64,000 nt of DNA from EB88 sp965199135. Lineage in GTDB: Bacteria > Acidobacteriota > Terriglobia > Terriglobales > Acidobacteriaceae. The first letter of the stretch is position 1. Each line of letters begins with the position of its first letter. Below, piece by piece: positions 54,009 to 63,198 of the stretch. Under the pieces are notes generated by a model. The model saw only the letters and a program-made list of their open reading frames with translations. It was not told the origin of the DNA and did not search any database. Position numbers and translations under genes: made by a program. Location: the NCBI GenBank assembly GCA_965199135.1, contig OZ240685.1, positions 558,001-622,000 on the forward strand, in the 5' to 3' direction.

Positions 54009-55127
54009 ATGCAACAGAGTGACCAGACCTTTCAGCCCATGCCGGCCGATGCAGCCGGCATCGTGAGCTGGGTACACCTCGGCGACCTGCACATGACGAC
54101 CGAGGAAAAAGAGAATTATCGCCATCTGCAGCGGATCGTCAGCCGCGTGAACACGCTCTTCGCCCACAACGCCAGCTTTGTCTTTCTGCCTGGCGACCAG
54201 GCGGACCACGGAGATGCGCAGGCCTACCGCTCCATCCGCAAACAACTCGACGCACTCACGCTTCCCTGGTGCGCGATCGTCGGTGACCACGATGTGCATG
54301 GAAAGAGCCACAAAGCGTTCCAGTCGTTTTTTCCCGGCGAGCTGCATTACGCCTTTTCGCTCGGCTCGCTCCGGTTCATCGCGCTGAATGCCTTCGACGT
54401 CGCCGAACCCTCGAGCTTCACCATGCTGCCGCCGCAGCTCGAGTGGCTGGAGATGCAGCTGAAAAAAGCCAGCTCCGCGCAGGGACACGTCGTGCTGCTG
54501 CTGCACTGCTACCCAGGCGACTTGAAACGAGGCCGCGCCGAGCTGCAGCGCCTCGTCAGCACCCACAAGCCACTGCTGATCGACATGGGGCATACCCACT
54601 ACAACGAAATCAGCAACGATGGCGCGACGCTCTACAGCGCGACCCGCTCGACCGGCCAGATCGAAGAAGGCGACGCCGGGTACTCCGTCATCTCGATTGA
54701 TGGAGACCATGTCAGCTGGCGTTTCGTCCCTGTCGCCAGCACCTCGTGCCTCACCATCACGAGCCCCCCGGACTATCGCCTGCAGACTCGCGCAGCCTCG
54801 GCCACGGCCATTCGCGCCAAGGTCTGGTCGGAGCAGCCAGTCCGCGAGGTCACCCTCTCGATCGACGGCGGCCCTGTCACCCCCATGCAGCAGATTCCCG
54901 GCAGCCGCGTCTGGCAGTGCTCCCCCGCGCCCGATGGAGCAACACGCCTTGCCGTCGTCGTGGCCTTTGAAGACGGCACGAGCACAGAGGACACTATCCT
55001 CCTGCAGGGCCCGGCCCCCGCGAAAGCAGAAAGCGATCACGAAGACCGCCACGCCATCGGCGCGTGGCCCGAACACGGGCTCCTCGGAACCCAGCTTGGC
55101 CCCAATAAGAACGGCAGGAAGTGGTAA
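54009..55127 (+). CDS. Calcineurin-like metallophosphoesterase
   Basis: 372 residues from ATG 54009 (GTG at 53982 and ATG at 54042 possible). Metal-site motifs: LGDLHM (Asp26, His28), LPGDQADHGD, GDHDVHGKSH, LLLHCYPGD and DMGHTHYNE. The C-terminal ~110 residues add a beta-rich domain (TSPPDYRLQT onward). No signal peptide. It ends 2 bases before the transporter start, so the two are cotranscribed. It may hydrolyse cyclic nucleotides or other phosphoesters. Confidence 0.85.
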   Translation: MQQSDQTFQPMPADAAGIVSWVHLGDLHMTTEEKENYRHLQRIVSRVNTLFAHNASFVFLPGDQADHGDAQAYRSIRKQLDALTLPWCAIVGDHDVHGKSHKAFQSFFPGELHYAFSLGSLRFIALNAFDVAEPSSFTMLPPQLEWLEMQLKKASSAQGHVVLLLHCYPGDLKRGRAELQRLVSTHKPLLIDMGHTHYNEISNDGATLYSATRSTGQIEEGDAGYSVISIDGDHVSWRFVPVASTSCLTITSPPDYRLQTRAASATAIRAKVWSEQPVREVTLSIDGGPVTPMQQIPGSRVWQCSPAPDGATRLAVVVAFEDGTSTEDTILLQGPAPAKAESDHEDRHAIGAWPEHGLLGTQLGPNKNGRKW

Positions 55128-55129
55128 CG

Positions 55130-56407
55130 ATGTTTCCAGCCGAGATCGCCCACATTCTGCTGATCAGCATCGTTGCGCTGAGCATCGTGCTCATGCTGAT
55201 CCGTCCGCGCAATATCGCCGAGGTCTACTGGGTAGGCGCGGGCGCAATCCTTCTCGTTGCCCTGCGCCTGATCCCGATCCAGCTCGCCGGCAAAGCCATC
55301 GGCGAGGGCGCCGATGTCTACCTCTTCCTCACTGGCATGATGCTGCTCTCCGAACTCGCGCGGGAGCATGGCGTCTTCGACTGGGTTTCCTCACTTGCAG
55401 TCCGCAAGGCGAAGGGGTCCGCGGCGCGCCTCTTCACACTCGTCTACGGCATCGGCACCATCGTTACGATCTTCATGTCGAATGACGCCACGGCCGTCGT
55501 CCTCACGCCGGCGATCCTCGCCGCGGTCAAGCGGGCGAAGGCAGAACCACTGCCGCATCTGTTCACCTGCGCACTCATCGCCAACGCCGCGTCCTTCGTC
55601 CTGCCTATCTCGAACCCCGCCAACCTGGTCGTCTTCCAGCAGGGCATGCCTCCACTCGGACGCTGGCTGCTCTCCTTCGGGCTTCCTTCGATCGCATCGA
55701 TCCTCGTCACCTACCTCGTGATCCGTGTCGTCTTCCGCAAGGACCTTGCCGGGGAACTCGAAAGCAACGTCGAGGAGGTCGAGCTCCGCACCGAGGGCAA
55801 ACTCATCCTGGCCGGTCTTGGCCTCGTCATCGTGACCCTGCTTGCCGCATCGGCGCTGAACTGGAAACTCGGTCTGCCGACCTGCATTGCGGCGCTTGTC
55901 GTGACCGCCGTGGTTTCGATCAAGGCGAAGCGCAACCCAATCGGCCTTGCAAAGGAGATCAGCTGGCCGACGCTTGCACTCGTCGCCAGCCTCTTCATCC
56001 TCGTCGACGCGGTCGAGTCCATAGGCGCGCTGCACTGGACCCAACTTGCGCTGCACTGGGTTGAACACCTGCCGCAGGCCCTTGCGGCCTTCGTCACCGC
56101 CTTCGCTGTCGGCATCACCAACAACCTCGTCAACAATCTTCCGCTCGGTCTCATCGCTGGAGGAACGCTTCACGCCGCGCACACGGAGGGCCTGCTCGCC
56201 AATGCGACGCTCATCGGGGTCGACCTTGGCCCGAATCTTTCTGTGACTGGCTCCCTCGCCACGATCCTCTGGCTGCTGGCGCTTCGCAAGGAAGAGATCG
56301 AGGTCAGCTTTTGGAAGTTCCTAAAGGTCGGCAGCATTGCCATGCCAGCCGCCATGCTGGCAGCCGTCGCCGCGGCACTCCTCATGCAACTCGCGGGCGC
56401 AGCCTAG
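55130..56407 (+). CDS. ArsB/NhaD-type ion transporter
   Basis: 425 residues from ATG 55130, with AGGAAG 8 bases upstream; an in-frame GTG at 55121 overlaps the previous gene. About eleven spans. Motifs typical of the ArsB/NhaD/DASS-like superfamily: FMSNDATAVVLTP and ANAASFVLPISNPANLVVF. Could be an arsenite/antimonite exporter or Na+/H+ or anion transporter; no arsenic genes are near, so arsenite is only one possibility. Confidence 0.8.
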   Translation: MFPAEIAHILLISIVALSIVLMLIRPRNIAEVYWVGAGAILLVALRLIPIQLAGKAIGEGADVYLFLTGMMLLSELAREHGVFDWVSSLAVRKAKGSAARLFTLVYGIGTIVTIFMSNDATAVVLTPAILAAVKRAKAEPLPHLFTCALIANAASFVLPISNPANLVVFQQGMPPLGRWLLSFGLPSIASILVTYLVIRVVFRKDLAGELESNVEEVELRTEGKLILAGLGLVIVTLLAASALNWKLGLPTCIAALVVTAVVSIKAKRNPIGLAKEISWPTLALVASLFILVDAVESIGALHWTQLALHWVEHLPQALAAFVTAFAVGITNNLVNNLPLGLIAGGTLHAAHTEGLLANATLIGVDLGPNLSVTGSLATILWLLALRKEEIEVSFWKFLKVGSIAMPAAMLAAVAAALLMQLAGAA

Positions 56408-56422
56408 CCCTACACTGCTTCT

Positions 56423-57358
56423 ATGCAGGACGTCATAACCCACACAGGCAAGCCGATCGTCGTGGTCGGCAGCCTCAACCAGGACCTCACCTTCGACGTC
56501 CCGCGGCTGCCCGTCGCCGGTGAGACCATGACCGCGACTGCCTCGCGACGCACCCCCGGCGGCAAGGGCGCAAACCAGGCAGTCGCCGCAGGCCGCCTTG
56601 GCGCTGCCGTCCACATGATCGGCGCACTCGGCTCAGATGACGCGGCCACCATGCTTCGCGCGACGCTCGGAGCGAGCCACGTCGAGACTGGCGCACTCGT
56701 CGCCTCGGCGGAACCGACAGGCACCGCCATCATCCTGCTGACGCCCGCGGGCGAGAACAGCATCGTGCTCGCACCTGGCGCAAACCACACGCTTGCACCC
56801 GGGCACCTTGAAGCCCGGCAGCAACTGATCGGAGCTGCAGCCCTCATCCTGACGCAGCTGGAAACGCCCCTCGCTACGCTCGCGGCGCTGCTTGCAATCG
56901 CAGAGCAGCGAGGCATACCAGTGATGCTCGACCCCGCGCCCGCGCAGCCGCTCTCCCGCGCAATCCTCGAGCAGATCACGTGGTTCACGCCGAACCAAGG
57001 CGAAGCCAGCTTCTACGCCGAAGGCGGATCCTCTCTCGATGATGCAAAAGCACGCTGCGAGCACCTGCAGTCGTTGGGCCCAAAAAACATCCTGCTGAAA
57101 CTGGGCGAGCGCGGCGCAGCCGTCCTCACAGAGCAGGGCGAGTGGCTCTTCGCACCGGCGCCAACTGTAACCGTTGTGGATACAGTAGGCGCCGGCGACA
57201 CCCTGAACGCCGCCTTTGCCACTGCCCTGACCCGCGGCGACTCGCTGGCGGACGCCCTGCACTTTGCTGTCGCAGCAGCGGCCCTGTCGGTAACGCGTAG
57301 CGGAGCCATGGACGCAGCGCCATGGGAGCATGAAGTCTCCGTTGCGCGAGGAAGCTAA
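56423..57358 (+). CDS. rbsK: Ribokinase
   Basis: 311 residues of the PfkB family: VVVGSLNQDLTFDVPRLP, TPGGKGANQAVAAGRLG (45-60), ENSIVLAPGAN, and DTVGAGDTLNAAFA with catalytic Asp259. These match ribokinase rather than fructokinase or adenosine kinase. Phosphorylates ribose to ribose-5-phosphate. It starts 15 bases after the transporter and its stop codon overlaps that of the convergent GH79-like gene. Confidence 0.85.
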   Translation: MQDVITHTGKPIVVVGSLNQDLTFDVPRLPVAGETMTATASRRTPGGKGANQAVAAGRLGAAVHMIGALGSDDAATMLRATLGASHVETGALVASAEPTGTAIILLTPAGENSIVLAPGANHTLAPGHLEARQQLIGAAALILTQLETPLATLAALLAIAEQRGIPVMLDPAPAQPLSRAILEQITWFTPNQGEASFYAEGGSSLDDAKARCEHLQSLGPKNILLKLGERGAAVLTEQGEWLFAPAPTVTVVDTVGAGDTLNAAFATALTRGDSLADALHFAVAAAALSVTRSGAMDAAPWEHEVSVARGS

Positions 57359-58845
57359 TGACTCCGCAACAACACCGCGCTCCCCGCCGGAACCCGCAGC
57401 TTTCCACCCCGCCAGGCCTCCGCACTCTCGAGCGTCCACACCGTCCCGATCTCCCGCGACCCACGCCCGAACACCACGCCGCTCGTGCTGCCAAGCGAGG
57501 GCCCCGCGAGCGGGAACAACTCCCCAGCCGCGCCAGCGCCTGTCACGGTGATCTCCGCCGGCGAGGCACCCTTGTTGAACACAGCCACCAGCGTGCCACC
57601 GTTCCGCTGCGCCACGTACCCTGTCAGGTTCGCCTGCTCCACGGTCAATGCACCCGTCGCCTGCAGACGGCTATCCACGATCCCCGCCCCGGCAAACTGC
57701 CCTGCCAGCCACATCCCGTAGAAATCCGGTCGCGCGCTCACCGTTCCATCGCCTGATGTCGCAATTGGCGTATACACCCCCATTCCGCCGCCGTGGAGGT
57801 TCACACCGGTTGCCCCGCGTGCTGCGAGATCCAGCATGAAGTCCCCTGCCCACAACGCCGACGCGAGCGTGTCACTCACCCCCGGCTTGCCACCGTTGTA
57901 GCAGGAGTTTCCTTCGCTCATCCGGTACGGCAGACCAGCCGCCTTTGCCGCGTCGATCGCCGGGTACACCTCCTGCGCGATGCGCTCGGCCGGGTGCAGG
58001 AGGAGGTCGATCGTCATCCGCGGATCGGTCGGCGGACCCTCGGCATAGTAGTGCGTCGTCAACAAGGAAATTTCGCCCTTGGTGTCAGCGGCAAAGCGCC
58101 CTGCCCAGTCCTTCTTGAAAGCACTGTCCGGTCCGGCAATCTTCGCCTCAGGAACCCGCGCATGCACCGCCGCATACATCGCCTTCCACTTCGGCAGAAA
58201 CTCGTCGTACGACCAGAGACTCCCCTTGCCACCGTCTGCCGCGTCGTCGTGGCGAAAGAGGTCGGGTTCATTGCCAAATTGCAGCGCAACCAGCTTCGGG
58301 CCACACTTCTTCACCACGTAAGCGGCTTCGTCGGCAGCTGCCTCAGGCGTGCCATTGCGCAGGTTGAGCCCATAGATCAGCTGCCAGCCCGTCTCATCGA
58401 GGAAGCCGCGCAGGTTGTCGATCGCTGCAGGTGTCAGCTTGTACATCCCCGGCGTCTGCTTCGTCGCCTGAGCGCCGCGATCCGGTCCGTACCCGCCGCT
58501 GTCCTTCTCGGCCGCAGCCGTCGTCGCCCAGGTTGTATATGCGCTGGTATTGCCGCCGATCCGCAGCACGCCATTTGCTCCCAGCGTGCGCACCATCGCA
58601 ACCAGCGCCGTGTTGGCTGCAGAGAAAAATCCCGCATGCGTCAGTTGCGCCGACTCGTAGCTCAAACCGGTGTACGTGTCCGGCACCTGTGCCCGCACAC
58701 TCGCACCGTGAATGCTCAGCGCGAACTGTGCTGCCGCGGCCGTTTGTGCCGCAACCCACCCTGGTACTGCGACTGCAACGCCCGCGCCTCCCAGCATCCC
58801 GAGCACCACCCGCCGTGTCATGCCGTCCTTTTCCCCAGAGCCCAT
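57355..58845 (-). CDS. Exported glycoside hydrolase, GH79-like
   Basis: 496 residues. N-terminus has MTRRVVLGMLGGAGVAVAVPGW, a Tat-like twin-Arg signal (M at 58821 is an alternative start). The barrel carries FGNEPDLF with acid/base Glu193 and MSEGNSCYNGG with nucleophile Glu311, matching the GH79/clan-A pattern; the C-terminal beta-sandwich is typical of GH79. Candidate substrate is a beta-glucuronide or related uronic-acid glycan. Divergent from the receiver-like gene. Confidence 0.8.
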   Translation of the reverse strand: MGSGEKDGMTRRVVLGMLGGAGVAVAVPGWVAAQTAAAAQFALSIHGASVRAQVPDTYTGLSYESAQLTHAGFFSAANTALVAMVRTLGANGVLRIGGNTSAYTTWATTAAAEKDSGGYGPDRGAQATKQTPGMYKLTPAAIDNLRGFLDETGWQLIYGLNLRNGTPEAAADEAAYVVKKCGPKLVALQFGNEPDLFRHDDAADGGKGSLWSYDEFLPKWKAMYAAVHARVPEAKIAGPDSAFKKDWAGRFAADTKGEISLLTTHYYAEGPPTDPRMTIDLLLHPAERIAQEVYPAIDAAKAAGLPYRMSEGNSCYNGGKPGVSDTLASALWAGDFMLDLAARGATGVNLHGGGMGVYTPIATSGDGTVSARPDFYGMWLAGQFAGAGIVDSRLQATGALTVEQANLTGYVAQRNGGTLVAVFNKGASPAEITVTGAGAAGELFPLAGPSLGSTSGVVFGRGSREIGTVWTLESAEAWRGGKLRVPAGSAVLLRSH

Positions 58846-59033
58846 TCGCTACCTTCCTCCCACCAAGTTCAGCCGCAGCCGAGTGTACAAGCTTTCCCCT
58901 GGCCTCGCGAACAGAGCAGCTTTCCCGTGTCGCGCGAATATTCGGTGAAGTGTTCTTTACCGGACCGATTCCAGGGGCCAGAAACGATTACTTGTTCAGA
59001 AGACCGCATAAGGGATCGGAGGCTGAGTCTTCC

Positions 59034-59501
59034 ATGAACGCTTCGAGAGCGCTTTCTGCCTATGCGATGCGCCCCTGCCCGCCCGCGCTTCCAGCTCCAC
59101 GGGAGCACCCCATTCTGTCGATCGGCCGCGATGAGCCACTGCTTGCCAGCCGTGCTGGCGTGCTCAATCTGCTGGGGCGAAAGATCGTTTCTGTTCCGCC
59201 CCGCGAAGCGTTCGACCTGCTCCAGGAGGACCGGCCTTTCTCTCTTATCGTTCTTGGCCACACCCTCACGCCTGGAGAGATCAGCACCTTCTCAGCGCTC
59301 GCTCGAAAGCAGAGGCCAGCGCCGTGCCTCCTGATGATTTACGTGCGACTACGCCCCGCAGAACTGGACGAGAAGGTGGATGCCCAGGTGGAGTCGCTGG
59401 ACGGCCCGGCCGAACTCCTTCGTCGGAGCAGCCTGCTTCTTGGGCTCGATCCCACGGTGATCTGTCCCAGGAAAGGGGTCAGCGCGGCACCGCAATCGTG
59501 A
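59034..59501 (+). CDS. Receiver-domain-like protein lacking the phospho-acceptor Asp
   Basis: 155 residues from ATG 59034; the same frame is open far upstream but only as the antisense shadow of the hydrolase gene. The sequence has the receiver fold pattern ILSIGRDEPLLASRAGVLNLLG ... FSLIVLGHTLTPGEI, but the phospho-acceptor Asp (normally VLD) reads Gly, so it is probably not phosphorylated. Its 3' end overlaps that of the convergent GT2 gene by 23 bases. Function unknown. Confidence 0.65.
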   Translation: MNASRALSAYAMRPCPPALPAPREHPILSIGRDEPLLASRAGVLNLLGRKIVSVPPREAFDLLQEDRPFSLIVLGHTLTPGEISTFSALARKQRPAPCLLMIYVRLRPAELDEKVDAQVESLDGPAELLRRSSLLLGLDPTVICPRKGVSAAPQS

Positions 59502-60474
59502 GGATGCGGTCCGGGCGGATTCGGCCGGCAAAGAGATCCCGCAGCGCCAGCACATTCCCCCACAGTCTCCCTCGCCGGTCGACATAGGCCTCCGGCCTGA
59601 GGCTGCGCAACAGGTTCGCAAGCAGATTCCGGCCCACATACTGCGCCATGTAGTACCAGGGGTACGATCCTTTCCGAAACAGGTACACCGGGTTCGCAAT
59701 TTGCGAGTAGCCGAGCCGGCGCCCTGACAGGCGCCCCACCTTGGCGCCCAGATGCACCCCCATCGCATTCGGCACCCTGCGAATCCACCCTCCCGTACAC
59801 GCCGAGAGTCGCCGCGAAAAATCCACATCCTCATGCCAGGCATACGCCGGCAGAGCCTCATCAAAGAAGAGTCCGCAGGCCTCAATCGCGTCTAGCCGGA
59901 ACGCCATGTTGCAACCATAGGTGTTGTAGGCCGGCACCGGCGTCGACTGCGCCGCCTCGGCGGATCGCAGCACCCGTGCTGCATCCTCAAGCGTCAGCCC
60001 GGGGCCACCGATCCCATCCGCCAGGATCTGCCCCGTACTCGCCACCATCTGCGCCTGTCGCGCAAACGCGGAACGCGTCACAGCCAGGTACCCAGGGTCC
60101 ATGAAGAAGTCATCGTCCAGAAACAAAATCAGGTCGTACTGACCAGTGCAGGACCGGAGAATCCGATTGCGCTGCATGCACAGGCCGGCGGCACTTTGAA
60201 GAAACGAAACCGACGGAAACAGGATCGGGGCGTCTCCAACATCGGAGCCGTCGACGTAACACACGGTAACCGCGTCGGCCAGGTCGCTCTGGGCTACAAG
60301 AGCTGCCAGGGTCTCCTTCAAAATGGCAGGGCGACCACGGGTAGCGATGCCAATAATCAGGCTGAGCCGCGGCAATGCAATGCTTGCTGCGCCTGCTGTA
60401 GCATCCCTATGTTCATCCCGCTGCCGCTCGCTCACGACTCTCAGCGTTCTAACCAGACCCTCGGCTGCCGCCAT
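59479..60474 (-). CDS. GT2-family glycosyltransferase
   Basis: 331 residues. GT-A fold: LSLIIGIATRGRPAILKETLAAL and DLILFLDDDFFMDPGYL (metal-binding DDD near 115-117), AWHEDVDFSRRL as the ED motif, and a C-terminal hydrophobic-basic region for membrane association. Transfers a sugar from a nucleotide donor to an unknown acceptor (probably cell-surface polysaccharide). Confidence 0.85.
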   Translation of the reverse strand: MAAAEGLVRTLRVVSERQRDEHRDATAGAASIALPRLSLIIGIATRGRPAILKETLAALVAQSDLADAVTVCYVDGSDVGDAPILFPSVSFLQSAAGLCMQRNRILRSCTGQYDLILFLDDDFFMDPGYLAVTRSAFARQAQMVASTGQILADGIGGPGLTLEDAARVLRSAEAAQSTPVPAYNTYGCNMAFRLDAIEACGLFFDEALPAYAWHEDVDFSRRLSACTGGWIRRVPNAMGVHLGAKVGRLSGRRLGYSQIANPVYLFRKGSYPWYYMAQYVGRNLLANLLRSLRPEAYVDRRGRLWGNVLALRDLFAGRIRPDRILTIAVPR

Positions 60475-60752
60475 GAGGTCCTCCTGCGCACACGTGCGCT
60501 TCTCTCGCGGTGGTCCCCAGCCTTGGGCGCTCTTGCATGCCCAGCCGGGAGGTGCCCTGCCCCAGTATTAGTAACGTAGGCAACGACAATCATCAGTCTT
60601 CCGTAACCGTTCGGACAGTATGCATCGCGGATGGTTTTCTTCGCAACGCTTTGCCAATCAATACGGAAGAGAGAGGCGCAATACCTTCTCCCAAACCGGA
60701 ACAAGCCGAAACGAGCCCGGCTCTCGGGTACCATCGCGAGAAGAGAGCACCC

Positions 60753-61553
60753 ATGGCCCTAGACGACAATCCCCGGCAACATGCTTACACTGGTCGCGCG
60801 ATCTCAGCGCCAGAAGAACCCTCGCACGCTGAACGCGTCCGCACCCTGCTCTCCCTCGCCAGCACCGCGACCCTCTCCTCCCAGTCACGGAGGCATCCAG
60901 GGTTTCCCTTTGGCTCGCTGATGCCCTATGCCCTCGATCCAGAGGGCCGCCTGCTCTTTCTCATCAGCAACATGGCGATGCACACCCAGAACCTGCGTGC
61001 CGACCCCCGCGCCAGCCTCTTCGTCAGCCAGGCCGCGTCGGTCGGCGAGGATACCCTTGGCGCCGCGCGCGTGACCGTTGTCGGCGAAGCCCACCCCGTG
61101 CCGGTTTCCGAGATCGCAGACGTTCGCGAGCCCTACCTCGTCCGCCACGAAAACAGCCGCTACTGGGTCGACTTCGCCGACTTCCACTTCTTCCGCCTGG
61201 AACCAGTGGACATCTACTATGTGGGCGGCTTCGGAACCATGGGCTGGGTGGAGCGCGAGCACTACACCGCAGCCTCCGCGGACCCGCTTGCCCCGGCCGC
61301 CGCCGGGATCCTGGGCCACATGAACGCCGATCACAGGGACGCGATGCTCCGGATTGCGCAGCAGCAGCGCGGGCTCGAGGCAAGCGAAGCGACGATGACC
61401 GGGATCGACCGGCTTGGCTTCACGTTGCGGCTGAAGACTGCAGATGGGATGAAGGGAACGCGGATCAACTTCCCGCGCGAAGTGCGCACGCCCGAGCAGA
61501 CACGCGCCGCACTGGTCGCGATGGTCGGCGAGGCCAGAAATGCGAAGCCCTAG
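60753..61553 (+). CDS. HugZ-like flavin/heme-binding protein (PNPOx fold + DUF2470)
   Basis: 266 residues from ATG 60753. N-terminal pyridoxamine-phosphate-oxidase-like split barrel (about 30-170: PFGSLMPYALDPEGRLLFLIS and the FFRLEPVDIYYVGGFG segment), then a DUF2470 domain (about 185-262: ILGHMNADHRDAML). This combination is known in HugZ heme oxygenases and related proteins. Heme degradation is inferred from the family. Confidence 0.8.
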   Translation: MALDDNPRQHAYTGRAISAPEEPSHAERVRTLLSLASTATLSSQSRRHPGFPFGSLMPYALDPEGRLLFLISNMAMHTQNLRADPRASLFVSQAASVGEDTLGAARVTVVGEAHPVPVSEIADVREPYLVRHENSRYWVDFADFHFFRLEPVDIYYVGGFGTMGWVEREHYTAASADPLAPAAAGILGHMNADHRDAMLRIAQQQRGLEASEATMTGIDRLGFTLRLKTADGMKGTRINFPREVRTPEQTRAALVAMVGEARNAKP

Positions 61554-61578
61554 GCGGGCAACGGAATTTAAGAAGGGT

Positions 61579-61653
61579 TGGAGGCGCGGGCCGGGATCGA
61601 ACCGGCGCATAAAGGTTTTGCAGACCTCTCCCTTACCACTTGGGTACCGCGCC
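61579..61653 (-). tRNA. tRNA-Cys (anticodon GCA)
   Basis: Full cloverleaf on the minus strand: acceptor GGCGCGG/CCGCGCC, anticodon loop CTGCAAA with GCA, T-arm GGTTCGATCCC, discriminator T and an encoded CCA. Confidence 0.95.
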
Positions 61654-61703
61654 GCTGTGGGGATTGCCGACTGTACCCAAAACGCTTCAGGAGTGGAAGC
61701 GCC

Positions 61704-61778
61704 TGGAGCGGGAGACGGGACTTGAACCCGCGACCCTCGCCTTGGCAAGGCGATGCTCTACCACTGAGCTACTCCCGC
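61704..61778 (-). tRNA. tRNA-Gly (anticodon GCC)
   Basis: Full cloverleaf on the minus strand: acceptor GCGGGAG/CTCCCGC, D-arm AGCTCAGTGGTAGAGC, anticodon loop TTGCCAA with GCC, T-arm GGTTCAAGTCC, and an encoded CCA. It lies 50 bases from tRNA-Cys and is likely cotranscribed. Confidence 0.95.
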
Positions 61779-61947
61779 TTGGTACAAGTGAAAGTCTACT
61801 GAACCGGGAGTGCGTGGTCAACTTCAAGGCCCAGCCCTGACGAAAACCTGTTGGGCCACTCAGGTGGCATCGATCACGCGTTCGCCATCCTTGTTGCCGC
61901 TGCCCAGCCCTGCCTCATCAGCTCTCCCGAAGTCTTATAGTGGGCGC

Positions 61948-63135
61948 ATGTCCAGGGCTGCGTCTTCCCGGTTTATGTTCCCTCCACGCTTCGTGCGGCT
62001 CTCTTGCTTGCTCTGCATGCTCCTGCTGTTCTCCATGCCGGCGCATCAGGTGAGCGCACAAGCCGGTGACGAAGCCCAGGGGCGCTGGAGCGAGGCTCGG
62101 GCCAACGCCTGGTATGCCAGACAACCCTGGCTCGTCGGCGCAGATTTTCTTCCCTCCACCGCCTCGAACCAGCTGGAAATGTGGCAGGCCGCCACCTTCG
62201 ATCCCACGACGATCGACCGCGAACTTGGATTCGCCGAAGGCGTCGGCATGAACACGGTGCGCGTGTTTCTCCACGATCTGCTCTGGCAGCAGGATCCGCA
62301 GGGCTTTACGGGGCGCATCGATACATTCCTCGGCCTCGCCGCAAAACACCATATCCGCCCTGTACTTGTGCTGTTCGACTCCTGTGGAGACTCCTACCCG
62401 AAACTCGGCCCGCAGGACCCGCCGATCCCCGGCGTCCACAACTCCCGATGGCTGCAGTCGCCCGGCACGGTCGGCCTCACAGATCCCTCAGCCACGCCGC
62501 GCCTGCAAAACTACGTGAAGGGCGTCATCGGCGCTTTCGCCAATGACCCGCGCGTGCTCGCGTGGGATCTCTGGAACGAGCCTGACAATGTGAACCCCGA
62601 TTCGGTTCGCAGGGGCGATCCCAGAGAGAAGGACGATCTCATCCTCGTTCTGCTCCCAAAGGTTTACGCCTGGGCGCGCAGCGCGCATCCCACGCAGCCG
62701 CTGACCAGCGGCGTATGGAAAGGAGATGGGAGCCTGCCGCTTACCCTTTCCCCGATCGCGCACGTACAGGTGGAGCAGAGCGACATCCTCAGCTTTCACA
62801 ACTACAGCTGGCCTGAAAACTTCGAGCACCGCGTCGAAGACTTCGAACAGTACCATCGCCCTCTGCTCTGCACCGAGTACATGGCTCGACCCCTGGGCTC
62901 CACCTTCGACACCATCCTGCCGATCGCGAAGGCGCATCACGTCGGGATGATCAACTGGGGTCTGGTTGCTGGCCGCACGCAGACCTACTACCCCTGGGAG
63001 TCAACCGAGCACCCCTACGTCCACGGCGATCCGCCCGTCTGGTTCCACGACATCTTCTATCCAACGGGCAAACCGTATCGGCCACGCGAGGCAGAGATTC
63101 TCCGCTCAGTCACCGGCAGGGGCGCTTCGCAGTAA
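61948..63135 (+). CDS. Exported glycoside hydrolase, GH5-like
   Basis: 395 residues from ATG 61948; the frame is open to 61810 but lacks a ribosome site, and the signal peptide (about 15-38) fits the later start. TIM-barrel clan-A motifs: VRVFLHDLLW, DLWNEPDN with acid/base Glu211, HNYSWPE and LLCTEYMARP with nucleophile Glu310. Resembles GH5 cellulase/mannanase-like enzymes; substrate not clear. Convergent with the Nramp-like gene. Confidence 0.8.
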   Translation: MSRAASSRFMFPPRFVRLSCLLCMLLLFSMPAHQVSAQAGDEAQGRWSEARANAWYARQPWLVGADFLPSTASNQLEMWQAATFDPTTIDRELGFAEGVGMNTVRVFLHDLLWQQDPQGFTGRIDTFLGLAAKHHIRPVLVLFDSCGDSYPKLGPQDPPIPGVHNSRWLQSPGTVGLTDPSATPRLQNYVKGVIGAFANDPRVLAWDLWNEPDNVNPDSVRRGDPREKDDLILVLLPKVYAWARSAHPTQPLTSGVWKGDGSLPLTLSPIAHVQVEQSDILSFHNYSWPENFEHRVEDFEQYHRPLLCTEYMARPLGSTFDTILPIAKAHHVGMINWGLVAGRTQTYYPWESTEHPYVHGDPPVWFHDIFYPTGKPYRPREAEILRSVTGRGASQ

Positions 63136-63198
63136 GGCACGTGCATGGAGCAACCTCTCTGGCATTCGTAAGCCGAAGATAGAGTCCACCCCACATCC

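Noticed and set aside
58431..59033. N-terminal extension of the receiver-like protein
   Set aside because: It overlaps the hydrolase gene on the other strand and is low-complexity; ATG 59034 begins the folded part.
57793..59037. A 414-residue plus-strand frame opposite the GH79-like gene
   Set aside because: Arg/Pro-rich without domains; the minus strand carries both catalytic Glu motifs.
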